The notes beneath the pieces were generated by a model. It was not told the DNA's origin. It was given only the letters and a program-made list of their open reading frames with translations, and made no database searches. From the NCBI GenBank assembly GCA_028819255.1, contig JAPPMB010000116.1:1-34809 (forward strand): a stretch of DNA of 34,809 bases, given 5' to 3'. Source of the DNA: Bryobacterales bacterium (GTDB lineage Bacteria > Acidobacteriota > Terriglobia > Bryobacterales > UBA6623). Shown here one piece after another: positions 19,772-27,614 of the stretch (position 1 is its first letter; each line of letters begins with the position of its first letter). Both the position numbers and the translations under genes were made by a program.

Positions 19772-21220
19772 TCAGCCGTTCTCGGACCAGTCGATCGAGC
19801 CGCGATCGGCCTCCACTGCCTCGAACCACTCTTCCAGCTGGCCCAGCATCCGGCGGACCCGGTCGGGGTGCTCGGCGGCAAGATCGTGCTGCTCGCCCGG
19901 GTCTTGGCCAAGATCGTAGAGTTCGGGGGGTTCCGGCCTCTTCGGCCTCAGCCTCGGCACCGGGAGGACCGACCTGACGGAGAGCGGATTCTCCTTGTGC
20001 CTCATGTCCGCTTCGATGAAAGCCGCGGTCCGGCGCCAGTCTTCGTCGGAAACGCAGAGTTCCTCCCTGAAGAATCTGGTGCCCCGGATCAGTGGCCGCA
20101 CGAGCTTCCAGTCGCCGTCCCGGACTGCGGCGTTCGTACCCACATCCGGCCAGTAGTAGTTCCATTGCCAGAACCGTCTGGGCTCCACCCGGAACGGTTC
20201 ACCCAGCAGGAGCGGGGAAAGGTCCTGTCCGTCCAGGACGGGGCCTGGCGGTCGTGAGACTCCCGCCAGCGACAGCAGCGTGGGCGTCCAGTCCGTGAAA
20301 TGGGCCAGATCGTTCAGGAGCCGCCCGGCCGGAACGGTGCCGTTCCACCGCAGCACCATCGGGACTCGGATGCCGCCCTCGTATATCCATCCCTTGCTGC
20401 CACGCAGCCCGGCGTTGTACCTCTCGTTGAAGGTGGGCTCGCCCTCCTCCAGCATGTACGGAGGATTGAAGAACGCCGGACCGTTGTCGCTGGTGAACGC
20501 GACGATCGTGCTTTCCGCCAGGCCTTCATCGTCCAGAGTCTCGAGAATCCGACCGATTCCGGTGTCCATTCGCTCGATCATTGCGTATGTGGTGGCAAGG
20601 ATCCGGCTGAGCCCGCGCTCCCGGTGCGGGGCGATCCACTTGTCGCGAGCCTGAAACGGCGAGTGCGGCGCACTGTAGGGAACATTCAGGAAGAAGGGCC
20701 GCCGCGTGTTCCTCCTGATGAACTCGGTCGCCTCCTGCGTGAGCAGGTCGGTCAGATAGCGACCGTCGGACGGCTCGACTGTGTCGTTGCGGCGCAAATG
20801 GTACCGGTAGTAGTCCGACCATCCGCCGCAGAATCCGGTGAACTCGTCGAACCCGCGGGCGTTGGGCTCGAAGCGGCGATCGAACGTTCCGTTGTGCCAC
20901 TTTCCGACGAGGCTCGTCCTGTAGCCCGCCTCGTGAAACGCGTCGGCGACGGTCACCTCGCGAAGGGCGATCCGGTCCAGACCGTGGATCTCGTGCTGGG
21001 TGACCGCTCCGGTCCGATGCGGGTAGCGCCCTGTGAGCAGCGCCGCCCTTGCCGGCGCGCAGATCGGCGAAGCAGAGTAGTGCTGCCGGAAGCATGCCCC
21101 CTCCGCGACGAGGCGGTCGAGGTTCGGGGTCCGCACGGAACCGTCTCCGAAGCACCCGAAGTCTCCGTAGCCCATGTCGTCGGCCACGATGAGAATGACG
21201 TTTGGTCGGCTGGTGTTCAT
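19772..21220 (-). CDS. Sulfatase (arylsulfatase A-like)
   Basis: A second type I sulfatase of 482 residues. It starts directly with SRPNVILIVADDMGYGDFG (metal-binding Asp14-Asp15) and has the formylglycine motif CAPAR with Cys54, GKWHNG (106-111), SAPHSPF (183-189), SDNGP (244-248) and YEGGIRVPMVLRWNG. No signal peptide is visible, unlike the first sulfatase, so location is uncertain; it may act on imported substrate or be misassigned at its 5' end. I use ATG 21220; a GTG at 21235 would add five residues (MRFQR) without creating a leader. It is divergent from the Gfo/Idh gene, with 83 bp between starts, a hint of shared control. The substrate is unknown. Confidence 0.92.
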   Translation of the reverse strand: MNTSRPNVILIVADDMGYGDFGCFGDGSVRTPNLDRLVAEGACFRQHYSASPICAPARAALLTGRYPHRTGAVTQHEIHGLDRIALREVTVADAFHEAGYRTSLVGKWHNGTFDRRFEPNARGFDEFTGFCGGWSDYYRYHLRRNDTVEPSDGRYLTDLLTQEATEFIRRNTRRPFFLNVPYSAPHSPFQARDKWIAPHRERGLSRILATTYAMIERMDTGIGRILETLDDEGLAESTIVAFTSDNGPAFFNPPYMLEEGEPTFNERYNAGLRGSKGWIYEGGIRVPMVLRWNGTVPAGRLLNDLAHFTDWTPTLLSLAGVSRPPGPVLDGQDLSPLLLGEPFRVEPRRFWQWNYYWPDVGTNAAVRDGDWKLVRPLIRGTRFFREELCVSDEDWRRTAAFIEADMRHKENPLSVRSVLPVPRLRPKRPEPPELYDLGQDPGEQHDLAAEHPDRVRRMLGQLEEWFEAVEADRGSIDWSENG

Positions 21221-21269
21221 TCGCTGGAATCGCACTTCCGGTAGCAGCGCCTCCGGTCGTGACGGTCGG

Positions 21270-21275
21270 TATGAT
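21270..21275 (+). promoter_or_regulatory. Candidate -10 element for the Gfo/Idh oxidoreductase gene
   Basis: TATGAT lies 28 bp before the ATG at 21304, between the divergent sulfatase and oxidoreductase genes. No clear -35 hexamer is found at standard spacing, so an activator may be needed or the call may be wrong. Confidence 0.35.
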
Positions 21276-21303
21276 ACGGGAACTGAGGCCCAGAAGTCCC
21301 GCC

Positions 21304-22656
21304 ATGTCCGATCAACTCTCCAACCGTCGCAACTTCATCGGAGCTGCGGGGGGCAGTCTGCTGCTCGTTCCGGGCGCTCGCCCGGCTGCCAAGGCCCGCA
21401 AGGTGGGCGTTGTCGGCCCGGGCTGGTACGGCAAGGTCGACCTCTTCCGCCTGATCCAGGTCGAGCCCGTCGAAGTGGTCGGACTGTGCGATGTCGACAG
21501 CCAGTCCGTCAAGGCGGCGGCCAGGATGACCGCCACACGGCAAGCATCGGGCAAGACGCCCCGCACGTACCTCGACTACCGGGAAATGCTGAAGCAGGAG
21601 GAGCTGGACCTCGTGCTGGTCGCGACGCCCGACCACTGGCACGCGCTCCCCATGATCGCCGCCTGCCGGGCCGGCATCGACGTCTACTGCCAGAAGCCGA
21701 TCGGCGTCGACATCCTGGAATGCCAGGCCATGCTGGCCGCGGCACGCAAGTACGACCGCGTCGTCCAGATCGGCTTGCAGCGCCGGTCCACGCCCCATCT
21801 GGAAGAGGCCAGGAGGCGCGTCGTCGAGGAGGGGCTGCTCGGCGACATCGGACATGTGGAGGTGTGCTGCTACTACCACATGAGGGCCAGGGGGAACCCG
21901 CCCGACAAGGAGCCGCCCGCACACCTGGACTATGACTTCTGGACCGGTCCGGCCCCGATGCGGCCCTACAACGAATTCCGCCACCCGCGCCGGTGGAGGG
22001 CCTTCATGGAGTACGGGAACGGCATCATGGGCGACATGTGCGTGCACATGCTGGACACGGTCCGCTGGATGCTGGACATCAAGTGGCCGCAGCGCATCTC
22101 GTCAACCGGGGGCATCCGCGTTCAGAAGGACAGCAAGGCCAACATCGCGGACTCTCAAGTCGCAACCTTCGAGTACGAGGACTTCCCCGTCGTGTGGACC
22201 CACCGCAGCTGGGGAACAGCGCCCGACCCGGACTATCCCTGGGCGTTCTTCATCTACGGCTCCAAGGGCACGCTCAAGGGCAGCGTCCACCGCTGGGACT
22301 TCGTGCCGGCCGGCAAGGGCGCAGCCGAGATGGGGGGCATGGTCACGCTGGAGACCGACCTGTATCCCGAAGACAAGACGGAGGCCGATCTCGAGCTGCA
22401 CTCCGCACCCGCCGTCCGGGCCCACATGAAGAACTGGCTGACGGCGGTCGACGAACGGTCGCGGCCGGTTGCCGACATCGAGGAAGGCCATGTCTCGACC
22501 GCGGCCTGCATTCTGGCGAACCTGTCCATGCAGCTGGGACGGCCACTCGAATGGGACGAGGAGCGGGGGAAAGTGCGAAACGACGAGGCGGCCAACAAGC
22601 TGCTTGCCCGACCCTATCGCAAACCCTGGGAGCACCCGGACCCGGCGATGGTCTGA
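21304..22656 (+). CDS. Gfo/Idh/MocA-family oxidoreductase with twin-arginine leader
   Basis: These enzymes carry out NAD(P)-linked oxidation or reduction of sugars and sugar derivatives. The 450-residue protein begins with a twin-arginine export leader (SNRRNFIGAAGGSLLLVPGARP, about 6-27), predicting periplasmic export as a folded, cofactor-loaded enzyme. The Rossmann core follows: KVGVVGPGWYGKVDL, VGLCDVD, VLVATPDHWHALPMIAACRA and the hallmark CQKPIG (Lys of the E/Q-KP motif). The C-terminal domain contains GNGIMGDMCVHMLDTVRWML, typical of the large exported subgroup in Acidobacteriota and Planctomycetota. The start is ATG 21304; the frame opens further upstream, but those residues precede the leader and are not conserved. 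It is divergent from a sulfatase, consistent with processing of sulfated or uncommon sugars. Confidence 0.92.
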   Translation: MSDQLSNRRNFIGAAGGSLLLVPGARPAAKARKVGVVGPGWYGKVDLFRLIQVEPVEVVGLCDVDSQSVKAAARMTATRQASGKTPRTYLDYREMLKQEELDLVLVATPDHWHALPMIAACRAGIDVYCQKPIGVDILECQAMLAAARKYDRVVQIGLQRRSTPHLEEARRRVVEEGLLGDIGHVEVCCYYHMRARGNPPDKEPPAHLDYDFWTGPAPMRPYNEFRHPRRWRAFMEYGNGIMGDMCVHMLDTVRWMLDIKWPQRISSTGGIRVQKDSKANIADSQVATFEYEDFPVVWTHRSWGTAPDPDYPWAFFIYGSKGTLKGSVHRWDFVPAGKGAAEMGGMVTLETDLYPEDKTEADLELHSAPAVRAHMKNWLTAVDERSRPVADIEEGHVSTAACILANLSMQLGRPLEWDEERGKVRNDEAANKLLARPYRKPWEHPDPAMV

Positions 22657-22875
22657 CCGGCGCACGAACCGCCTTCCGGCGGGCGCCGCGCGGGCGCCTG
22701 GCTTCCGGAACCTGCACGGCGTGATGTTCCACTTCCCTTGGACCGGCACTCTCCGGGGCGGCGGCATGTCGGAACGATCCGGAGCCGAGGCCGACCGTCG
22801 CGACCGTCCCTTGGGCTCTCTTGGACCCGCTTGCCACGAACGGGACACCTGAACGGATGAGCGGGACCGTTCTGC

Positions 22876-22881
22876 TAGAAT
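22876..22881 (+). promoter_or_regulatory. Candidate -10 element upstream of the DUF1554/lectin-like gene
   Basis: TAGAAT lies 69 bp before the ATG at 22951, in the 294-bp gap after the Gfo/Idh gene. A start near 22888 would give a leader of about 60 bases. No recognisable -35 accompanies it. Confidence 0.25.
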
Positions 22882-22950
22882 TCCAAGGCAAACGAGTCTT
22901 CGGCTCGCGTTCCGGCGCGAAGCCGGAGTTGAAGGAAGGAGATCGAAACC

Positions 22951-23592
22951 ATGAGAATTCCAGTCGTAGTCGCGTGTGCCTTCGCGCTCGCATGCCTCGC
23001 GCTTCCCATCGCCGCTCAGGACATGAGCTTCTTTATTACGAGCGAGGGCTCCGGCGACGGGGCCAACCTAGGCGGTCTGGCAGGCGCCGACGCCCACTGC
23101 CAGAAGCTGGCTCAAGCGGCCGGTTCCGGCGGAAAGACCTGGAGGGCGTACCTCAGCGCATCGGCCGCTGACGGAAAGCCGGCCGTCAACGCTCGTGACC
23201 GTATCGGCAGCGGCCCGTGGTTCAACGCCAAGGGAATCCAAGTGGCCGCCAACCTCGATGAACTGCACTACTCGAACGTCGGCCTCAGCAAGGAGAACTC
23301 CCTGAACGAAATGGGCAAGGTGGTGAACGGCCGGGGAGACTCGCCCAACCAGCACGACATCCTGACCGGCTCGCAGCTCGACGGCACGGCGTTCACCGAC
23401 GACGCGGACCACACGTGCGGCAACTGGACCAAGAACGGCGACGGCAGTGCGCAAGTCGGACACCACGACCGCACCGGCGGCGGCCAGGTCCCGTCCTCCT
23501 GGAATGCCGCGCACGGCTCGCGAGGCTGCGGCCAGGCGAACCTTGTCGCCACGGGCGGCAACGGATACTTCTACTGCTTCGCCACGAACTGA
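22951..23592 (+). CDS. Secreted DUF1554 / lectin-like protein
   Basis: The 213-residue protein starts with a clear signal peptide (about 1-22, ending PIAAQ) after a strong ribosome-binding site (AAGGAG). The mature part matches the DUF1554 family, described as having a C-type-lectin-like fold: SEGSGDGANLGGLAGADAHC, a central NARDRIGSGPWFNAKG, GDSPNQHDILTGSQLDG, TCGNWTKNGDGSAQVGHHDR and SWNAAHGSRGCGQANLVATG. Four cysteines (in ADAHCQ, HTCGNW, SRGCGQ and FYCFATN) could form two disulfides. The activity of this family is not established; binding of surface or carbohydrate ligands is the usual suggestion. It precedes a PQQ-dependent dehydrogenase gene by 99 bp on the same strand, but a shared function is not evident. 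Confidence 0.8.
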   Translation: MRIPVVVACAFALACLALPIAAQDMSFFITSEGSGDGANLGGLAGADAHCQKLAQAAGSGGKTWRAYLSASAADGKPAVNARDRIGSGPWFNAKGIQVAANLDELHYSNVGLSKENSLNEMGKVVNGRGDSPNQHDILTGSQLDGTAFTDDADHTCGNWTKNGDGSAQVGHHDRTGGGQVPSSWNAAHGSRGCGQANLVATGGNGYFYCFATN

Positions 23593-23679
23593 CCGCGCCG
23601 GCGATCGAATCGTCGCCGTTCCGGCCGGGCTCCCGGGGCCGGCAGGGCCGAGCGGATCTGGTGCCGCTTCGGTGCGCGA

Positions 23680-23685
23680 TACAAT
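23680..23685 (+). promoter_or_regulatory. Candidate -10 element for the PQQ dehydrogenase gene
   Basis: TACAAT ends six bases before the GTG start at 23692. Transcription starting at the usual distance would begin at or within a base or two of the start codon, giving a leaderless mRNA. No ribosome-binding sequence is seen in the intervening bases (tcgcgc). Confidence 0.4.
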
Positions 23686-23691
23686 TCGCGC

Positions 23692-25554
23692 GTGAGACCG
23701 ACCGTCGTTGCCCTCGCGTTCCTGGCGGCGCCTCTGTGCGCGGAGGAGTGGCCGCACTACGGCAATGATCCGGGCGGCTCGCGCTACTCGCCCCTCGATC
23801 AGGTGCATCGCGGCAACGTGAACCAGCTCGAGGTCGCCTGGGAGTACGACACTCCCGATTTTTCCGACGGGCTCACCGGAAATCCGGCACGGTCGGCATT
23901 CGAGGCAACGCCGCTGATGATCGGCGGGACGATCTACGTTCCGACTCCGATGGACCGTCTCCTGGCCCTGGACGCCGCGACGGGCGAACTCGAATGGGAG
24001 CTTGCCGCCAAGCTCGACGGGACACGTCGATTCGGACTCTACATCAACCGGGGCATCGGCTACTGGAAGCAGGGCGACAAGGAACGACTCGTCTTCGGAA
24101 CGCAGATGGGGCTCGTCTACTCTATCGACAGAAAGACGGGCAGGCCGGATCCGGCGTTTGCGGACGGGGGAGTCCTCGACACCAATCCGGCTGTGACGGA
24201 CGGGGATGTCCAGGGGCACTATTCCCTGACATCCCCGATCGCCCAGTGCAACGGCACCCTGGTTGTCGGCGGACGGGTCTCGGACGGCCTTCCCAAGGGC
24301 CCGAGCGGAGACATCCGGGGGTATGACGTCCACACGGGGGAGCTGCGGTGGCGCTTTCACACGGTCCCCAGACCGGGCGAGTTCGGCAACGACACGTGGG
24401 GCGGGGATTCCTGGAAGATGCGCGGGGGCACGAACCTCTGGTCCATGACCAGTGTCGACTCCGAACTCGGTCTCGTCTACGCCCCCCTGGGATCGCCGGC
24501 ACACGACTACTACGGCGGTGACCGGCCGGGGACGAACCTCTTCGGCAACAGTCTTGTGGCGCTGGACTGCCGCACCGGCAGCAGGCGCTGGCACTTTCAG
24601 TCCATCCACCACGACATTTGGGACTGGGACCTGCCGTCCCAGCCCTCCCTGGTCGAGGTCGTGAGGGACGGCAAAGCCGTCAAGGGCGTCACCCTGGCGA
24701 CGAAGACCGGGTTCCTGTTCATCTTCGACCGCGCTACCGGCGAGCCTCTCTTCGACATCGAGGAGCACGCGGTCCCGGCGGGCGACATACCTGGCGAGTA
24801 CTATCATCCGACCCAGCCCAGGCCGGTCCGGCCCAAGCCCTTCATACGTCAGTCGATGCGGGAGGACGAGATCACCACGGTGACTCCCGAGTCGCGTGCC
24901 GAGTGCCTGGAAATGCTCGAGGGAGCCTCGGTCGAGGGGCCCCTGTTTCGCCCGCGGATGCGCCAGAGGACGGTTTTCTTCCCCGGCACGAACGGCGGCT
25001 CCAACTGGGGCGGCGGCGCCTTCGACCCCGAGACCGACACGTTCTACATCAACTCGATGGACGTGGGCAGCCTCGCGTCGATGGTCTCAAGGGGCGAGGA
25101 CGCAGAGGTTCCGTGGCGGAGCCGGTCGGTCCCTCAGGGGCGGTTCTGGGATTCCAGCATGTACCCCTGCCAGGAGCCCCCGTGGGGACACCTGACCGCC
25201 ATCGACCTGAACACGGGGGAGTTCCGGTGGCAGTCCGTTCTCGGCGAGTACGACGAGCTGACGCAACGCGGGATCCCGCCGACCGGCGCCTCCAATCTCG
25301 GCGGCCCGATCGTGACCGGGGGCGGTCTCGTGTTCATCGCCGCGACCAACGACAAGCGCTTCCGGGCCTTCGACAAGGACACCGGCGACCTCGTCTGGGA
25401 ATACCGCCTGCCGGCGAGCGCCCACGCCACGCCAATGACGTACATGGTCGAAGGGCGGCAGTACTTGGCGCTTGCGGTCGGCGGCGGCAACAAGTACAAC
25501 CCCGGCAGCTTCATGGCCAAGGTGGTGGCCTTCCGACTGCCCACCGACGAATAG
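23692..25554 (+). CDS. PQQ-dependent dehydrogenase (quinoprotein, eight-bladed propeller)
   Basis: This is an exported quinoprotein expected to oxidise a sugar or alcohol and pass electrons to the respiratory chain. The 620-residue protein has a signal peptide (MRPTVVALAFLAAPLCAEEW) and the family opening HYGNDPGGSRYSPLDQ. It has repeated propeller motifs (LDAATGELEWELA, YDVHTGELRWRFH, IDLNTGEFRWQS, FDKDTGDLVWEYRL) and HHDIWDWDLPSQPSL, characteristic of the membrane glucose dehydrogenase-like subgroup. The C-terminus (ALAVGGGNKYNPGSFMAKVVAF) is typical and complete. There are no N-terminal membrane helices and no cytochrome c domain, so electrons must go to a separate acceptor. No PQQ biosynthesis genes are in the window. 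The start is GTG 23692, which fits the signal peptide. Confidence 0.92.
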   Translation: MRPTVVALAFLAAPLCAEEWPHYGNDPGGSRYSPLDQVHRGNVNQLEVAWEYDTPDFSDGLTGNPARSAFEATPLMIGGTIYVPTPMDRLLALDAATGELEWELAAKLDGTRRFGLYINRGIGYWKQGDKERLVFGTQMGLVYSIDRKTGRPDPAFADGGVLDTNPAVTDGDVQGHYSLTSPIAQCNGTLVVGGRVSDGLPKGPSGDIRGYDVHTGELRWRFHTVPRPGEFGNDTWGGDSWKMRGGTNLWSMTSVDSELGLVYAPLGSPAHDYYGGDRPGTNLFGNSLVALDCRTGSRRWHFQSIHHDIWDWDLPSQPSLVEVVRDGKAVKGVTLATKTGFLFIFDRATGEPLFDIEEHAVPAGDIPGEYYHPTQPRPVRPKPFIRQSMREDEITTVTPESRAECLEMLEGASVEGPLFRPRMRQRTVFFPGTNGGSNWGGGAFDPETDTFYINSMDVGSLASMVSRGEDAEVPWRSRSVPQGRFWDSSMYPCQEPPWGHLTAIDLNTGEFRWQSVLGEYDELTQRGIPPTGASNLGGPIVTGGGLVFIAATNDKRFRAFDKDTGDLVWEYRLPASAHATPMTYMVEGRQYLALAVGGGNKYNPGSFMAKVVAFRLPTDE

Positions 25555-25583
25555 GCGCCGCTGTCGAAGGCGAAGCCCGTTCC

Positions 25584-26945
25584 TCAGACTCCCTTCGCCA
25601 GAGGGGCGCGGCCGATGCCGGGCCAAACACGCAGCGTTCCCAGCACGGCGCGCAAGCCGCTCCAGACGGTGAATCCCCACCAGATCGCGTGCAGGGCACC
25701 CGGCGAGGCGGGGTCCGCCCAGACGGCCACTGCACCGCCGGCCAGCAGCGCCGCCAGGACGGCGTTGCGGAGAAAGGTGAAGTCTGCCGTGCCAAAATGC
25801 ACGCCGTCCGTCCCGAACGTCACTCCGCTGATGGGCTGGGTTGCGGCCGCGATGCGCCAGGGCAGCGGGAAGAGTGTCGAGGCGACGGGAGGGATGAATA
25901 CGGCAACCATCCACGGCTCGGCGGCCAGCATGGCCAGTCCGAGCGCCGCACCGGCACCCGCCGACCAGAGGCAGACGACCCGCGCAGCGCGACGGGCCAG
26001 GGCAATGTCCCCGTTCCCTAGGAGATTTGCCACGAGGCTCTGTCCGGAAATCGCGAACGAGTCCATGAACAGCGCATTGAAGAACCACGTGCTGCGGACG
26101 ACCTGGTGGACGGCTCCGGCCCCGGCCCCGATGAGCGTGGCCTGGCGGGTTCCGAGAATCAGGAACGCATTCAGGCTCGCCGCCCTGAGAAACAGGTCGA
26201 AGCCGGCGGCAAGAAGGCCGCGGGCGTGTCGCCAGTCGAATCCGTCGGGCAGACCGAGCCGCCGCAACGCAGCCACCGACGCCCAGACGGCCCCGAACCA
26301 CTGGCTGGCCGAGGTGGCGACCGCCGCTCCGGCCACCCCCATGGCGGGGATCCCGCCAAGTCCGAAGATCAGGATCGGATCCAGAGCGATGTTCAGGGCG
26401 TTCATTCCTGCGGCCACCCAGAGAGGTGTGCGCATGTCGTGCGCGCCCCGCAACGCTCCGAATGTGGCGAATGTCGCCAGCATGGCGGGCGTCCCGATCA
26501 GCCGGAGCCTGAAATACGTCTCCGCAAGACCGGCGACCTCCCCTTCCGCCCCCATGGCGCGAACGACGGGCCCGGCCAAGGGCAGACCCGCAAGGCCGGC
26601 CGCAACCCCGGCGGTCAGGGCCAGGATCACGGCAATGAGACACATTCGTGCAGCCGCGGGGCCGGATTCCCCATCGCGGGACCCGGCCCCTTGCAATGTC
26701 GCCACTCGGGTCTGCGTAGCGACGCCAAGAAAGCTGAACGCCCAGAAGACCGTCGCCAGCACCATGGTTCCCACGCCCAGGGCGGCCAGGGGCTCGGCGC
26801 CGAGACGGGCAACGAACGCCGTGTCGACCATGCCGGTGAGCGGCTCGGCAAGGAGCGAACCGAGAATCGGCACGCTCAGCCCGACCAGGGTGCGATGGGG
26901 GCGCGCAGCGAAGCGTTCCGGCGCGGACAAGTACCATTCTGCCAA
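25584..26945 (-). CDS. MATE-family efflux transporter (DinF-like)
   Basis: This inner-membrane exporter is expected to be driven by a sodium or proton gradient. It has about 12 hydrophobic segments in two halves and family motifs at the start (LSVPILGSLLAEPLTGMVDTAFVARLGAEPLAALGVG), typical of DinF-type MATE proteins. The full hydrophobic pattern is intact. The start is uncertain. The frame is open to a GTG at 27005, which has GGAG eight bases upstream but lies inside the divergent esterase gene. I use the TTG at 26945, which gives 453 residues and begins a few residues before the conserved region. The cargo cannot be inferred; divergence from a YqiA-type esterase gives no clue. Confidence 0.88.
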   Translation of the reverse strand: MAEWYLSAPERFAARPHRTLVGLSVPILGSLLAEPLTGMVDTAFVARLGAEPLAALGVGTMVLATVFWAFSFLGVATQTRVATLQGAGSRDGESGPAAARMCLIAVILALTAGVAAGLAGLPLAGPVVRAMGAEGEVAGLAETYFRLRLIGTPAMLATFATFGALRGAHDMRTPLWVAAGMNALNIALDPILIFGLGGIPAMGVAGAAVATSASQWFGAVWASVAALRRLGLPDGFDWRHARGLLAAGFDLFLRAASLNAFLILGTRQATLIGAGAGAVHQVVRSTWFFNALFMDSFAISGQSLVANLLGNGDIALARRAARVVCLWSAGAGAALGLAMLAAEPWMVAVFIPPVASTLFPLPWRIAAATQPISGVTFGTDGVHFGTADFTFLRNAVLAALLAGGAVAVWADPASPGALHAIWWGFTVWSGLRAVLGTLRVWPGIGRAPLAKGV

Positions 26946-26964
26946 TCGGATCCGCGCAGCGTGC

Positions 26965-26981
26965 CAGAATGGTCGATTCTG
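26965..26981. promoter_or_regulatory. Inverted repeat between MATE and esterase genes
   Basis: CAGAAT (26965-26970) and ATTCTG (26976-26981) are perfect 6-bp arms around ggtcg. The repeat ends exactly at the base before the esterase ATG and lies 20 bp from the proposed MATE start, a plausible operator position for the divergent pair. Confidence 0.35.
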
Positions 26982-27614
26982 ATGGCAGGCGTCCTTTACC
27001 TGCACGGCTTCTGCTCCAGCGCAGGATCCAGGAAGGGGGTCTTCCTGGCCGACCGCTTCGCGACTGTCGGGGTCGACGTGACTCTCCCGGATCTTGACGA
27101 AGGGGAATTCCGAACTACGACATTGACCAAGCAGCTCGCGCTCGTGCGGCGGCTCGCCGGAGACCTGGAGCCATCGCTGCTGATTGGTTCGAGCCTTGGC
27201 GGCTACCTGGCCGCCCTATTCGCGGCACGAGAGCCGGACGCTGTTCCCGCCGTCGCGGCGATGGCGCCGGCCTTCGATTTCGCCAGTCGGCTCGGCGCAA
27301 GCCTAGGACCGGATCTGGAGCGGTGGAGGCGGGCGGGCCATCGGGACTTCTACCACTACAGGGACCAGCAAGATGCGCGTCTCGAGTATGGATTCTATGA
27401 AGACGCCCTGCGGTATGAGGCGTTTCCCGACGTTCGGACGCCGATGAAGGTGCTCCACGGGCTGGGCGACACCGTGGTCGATCCCACACTGTCGACCCGG
27501 TTCGCCAAGGGCAGGCCGAACGTGGATCTGGAGTGGATCGAGACGGATCACGGGATGCTGGCCGCCACCTCCAGGATCTGGGCCAGCATGCTCGCCGCCT
27601 ACCGGGGGATCTGA
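26982..27614 (+). CDS. YqiA/YcfP-family alpha/beta-hydrolase esterase
   Basis: The 210-residue protein is a compact cytoplasmic alpha/beta hydrolase of the YqiA (UPF0227) type. It has the early LYLHGFCSSAGSRKG motif with the oxyanion-side HGF, the nucleophile elbow GSSLGG (Ser71), HGLGDTVVD (Asp163) and ETDHGML (His190), giving a complete catalytic triad. Length and order match the family. The start is ATG 26982, because the HGF motif follows at residue 8. A much longer reading frame extends upstream to 26106, but it is the antisense of the MATE gene and has no domain. The physiological ester is unknown. Its stop is one base before the stop of the convergent HupE-like gene. Confidence 0.88.
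   Translation: MAGVLYLHGFCSSAGSRKGVFLADRFATVGVDVTLPDLDEGEFRTTTLTKQLALVRRLAGDLEPSLLIGSSLGGYLAALFAAREPDAVPAVAAMAPAFDFASRLGASLGPDLERWRRAGHRDFYHYRDQQDARLEYGFYEDALRYEAFPDVRTPMKVLHGLGDTVVDPTLSTRFAKGRPNVDLEWIETDHGMLAATSRIWASMLAAYRGI

Noticed and set aside
26106..26981. Open frame extending the esterase upstream by about 290 codons
   Set aside because: It is antisense to the MATE gene, is low in complexity with no domain, and the esterase fold starts at the ATG at 26982.
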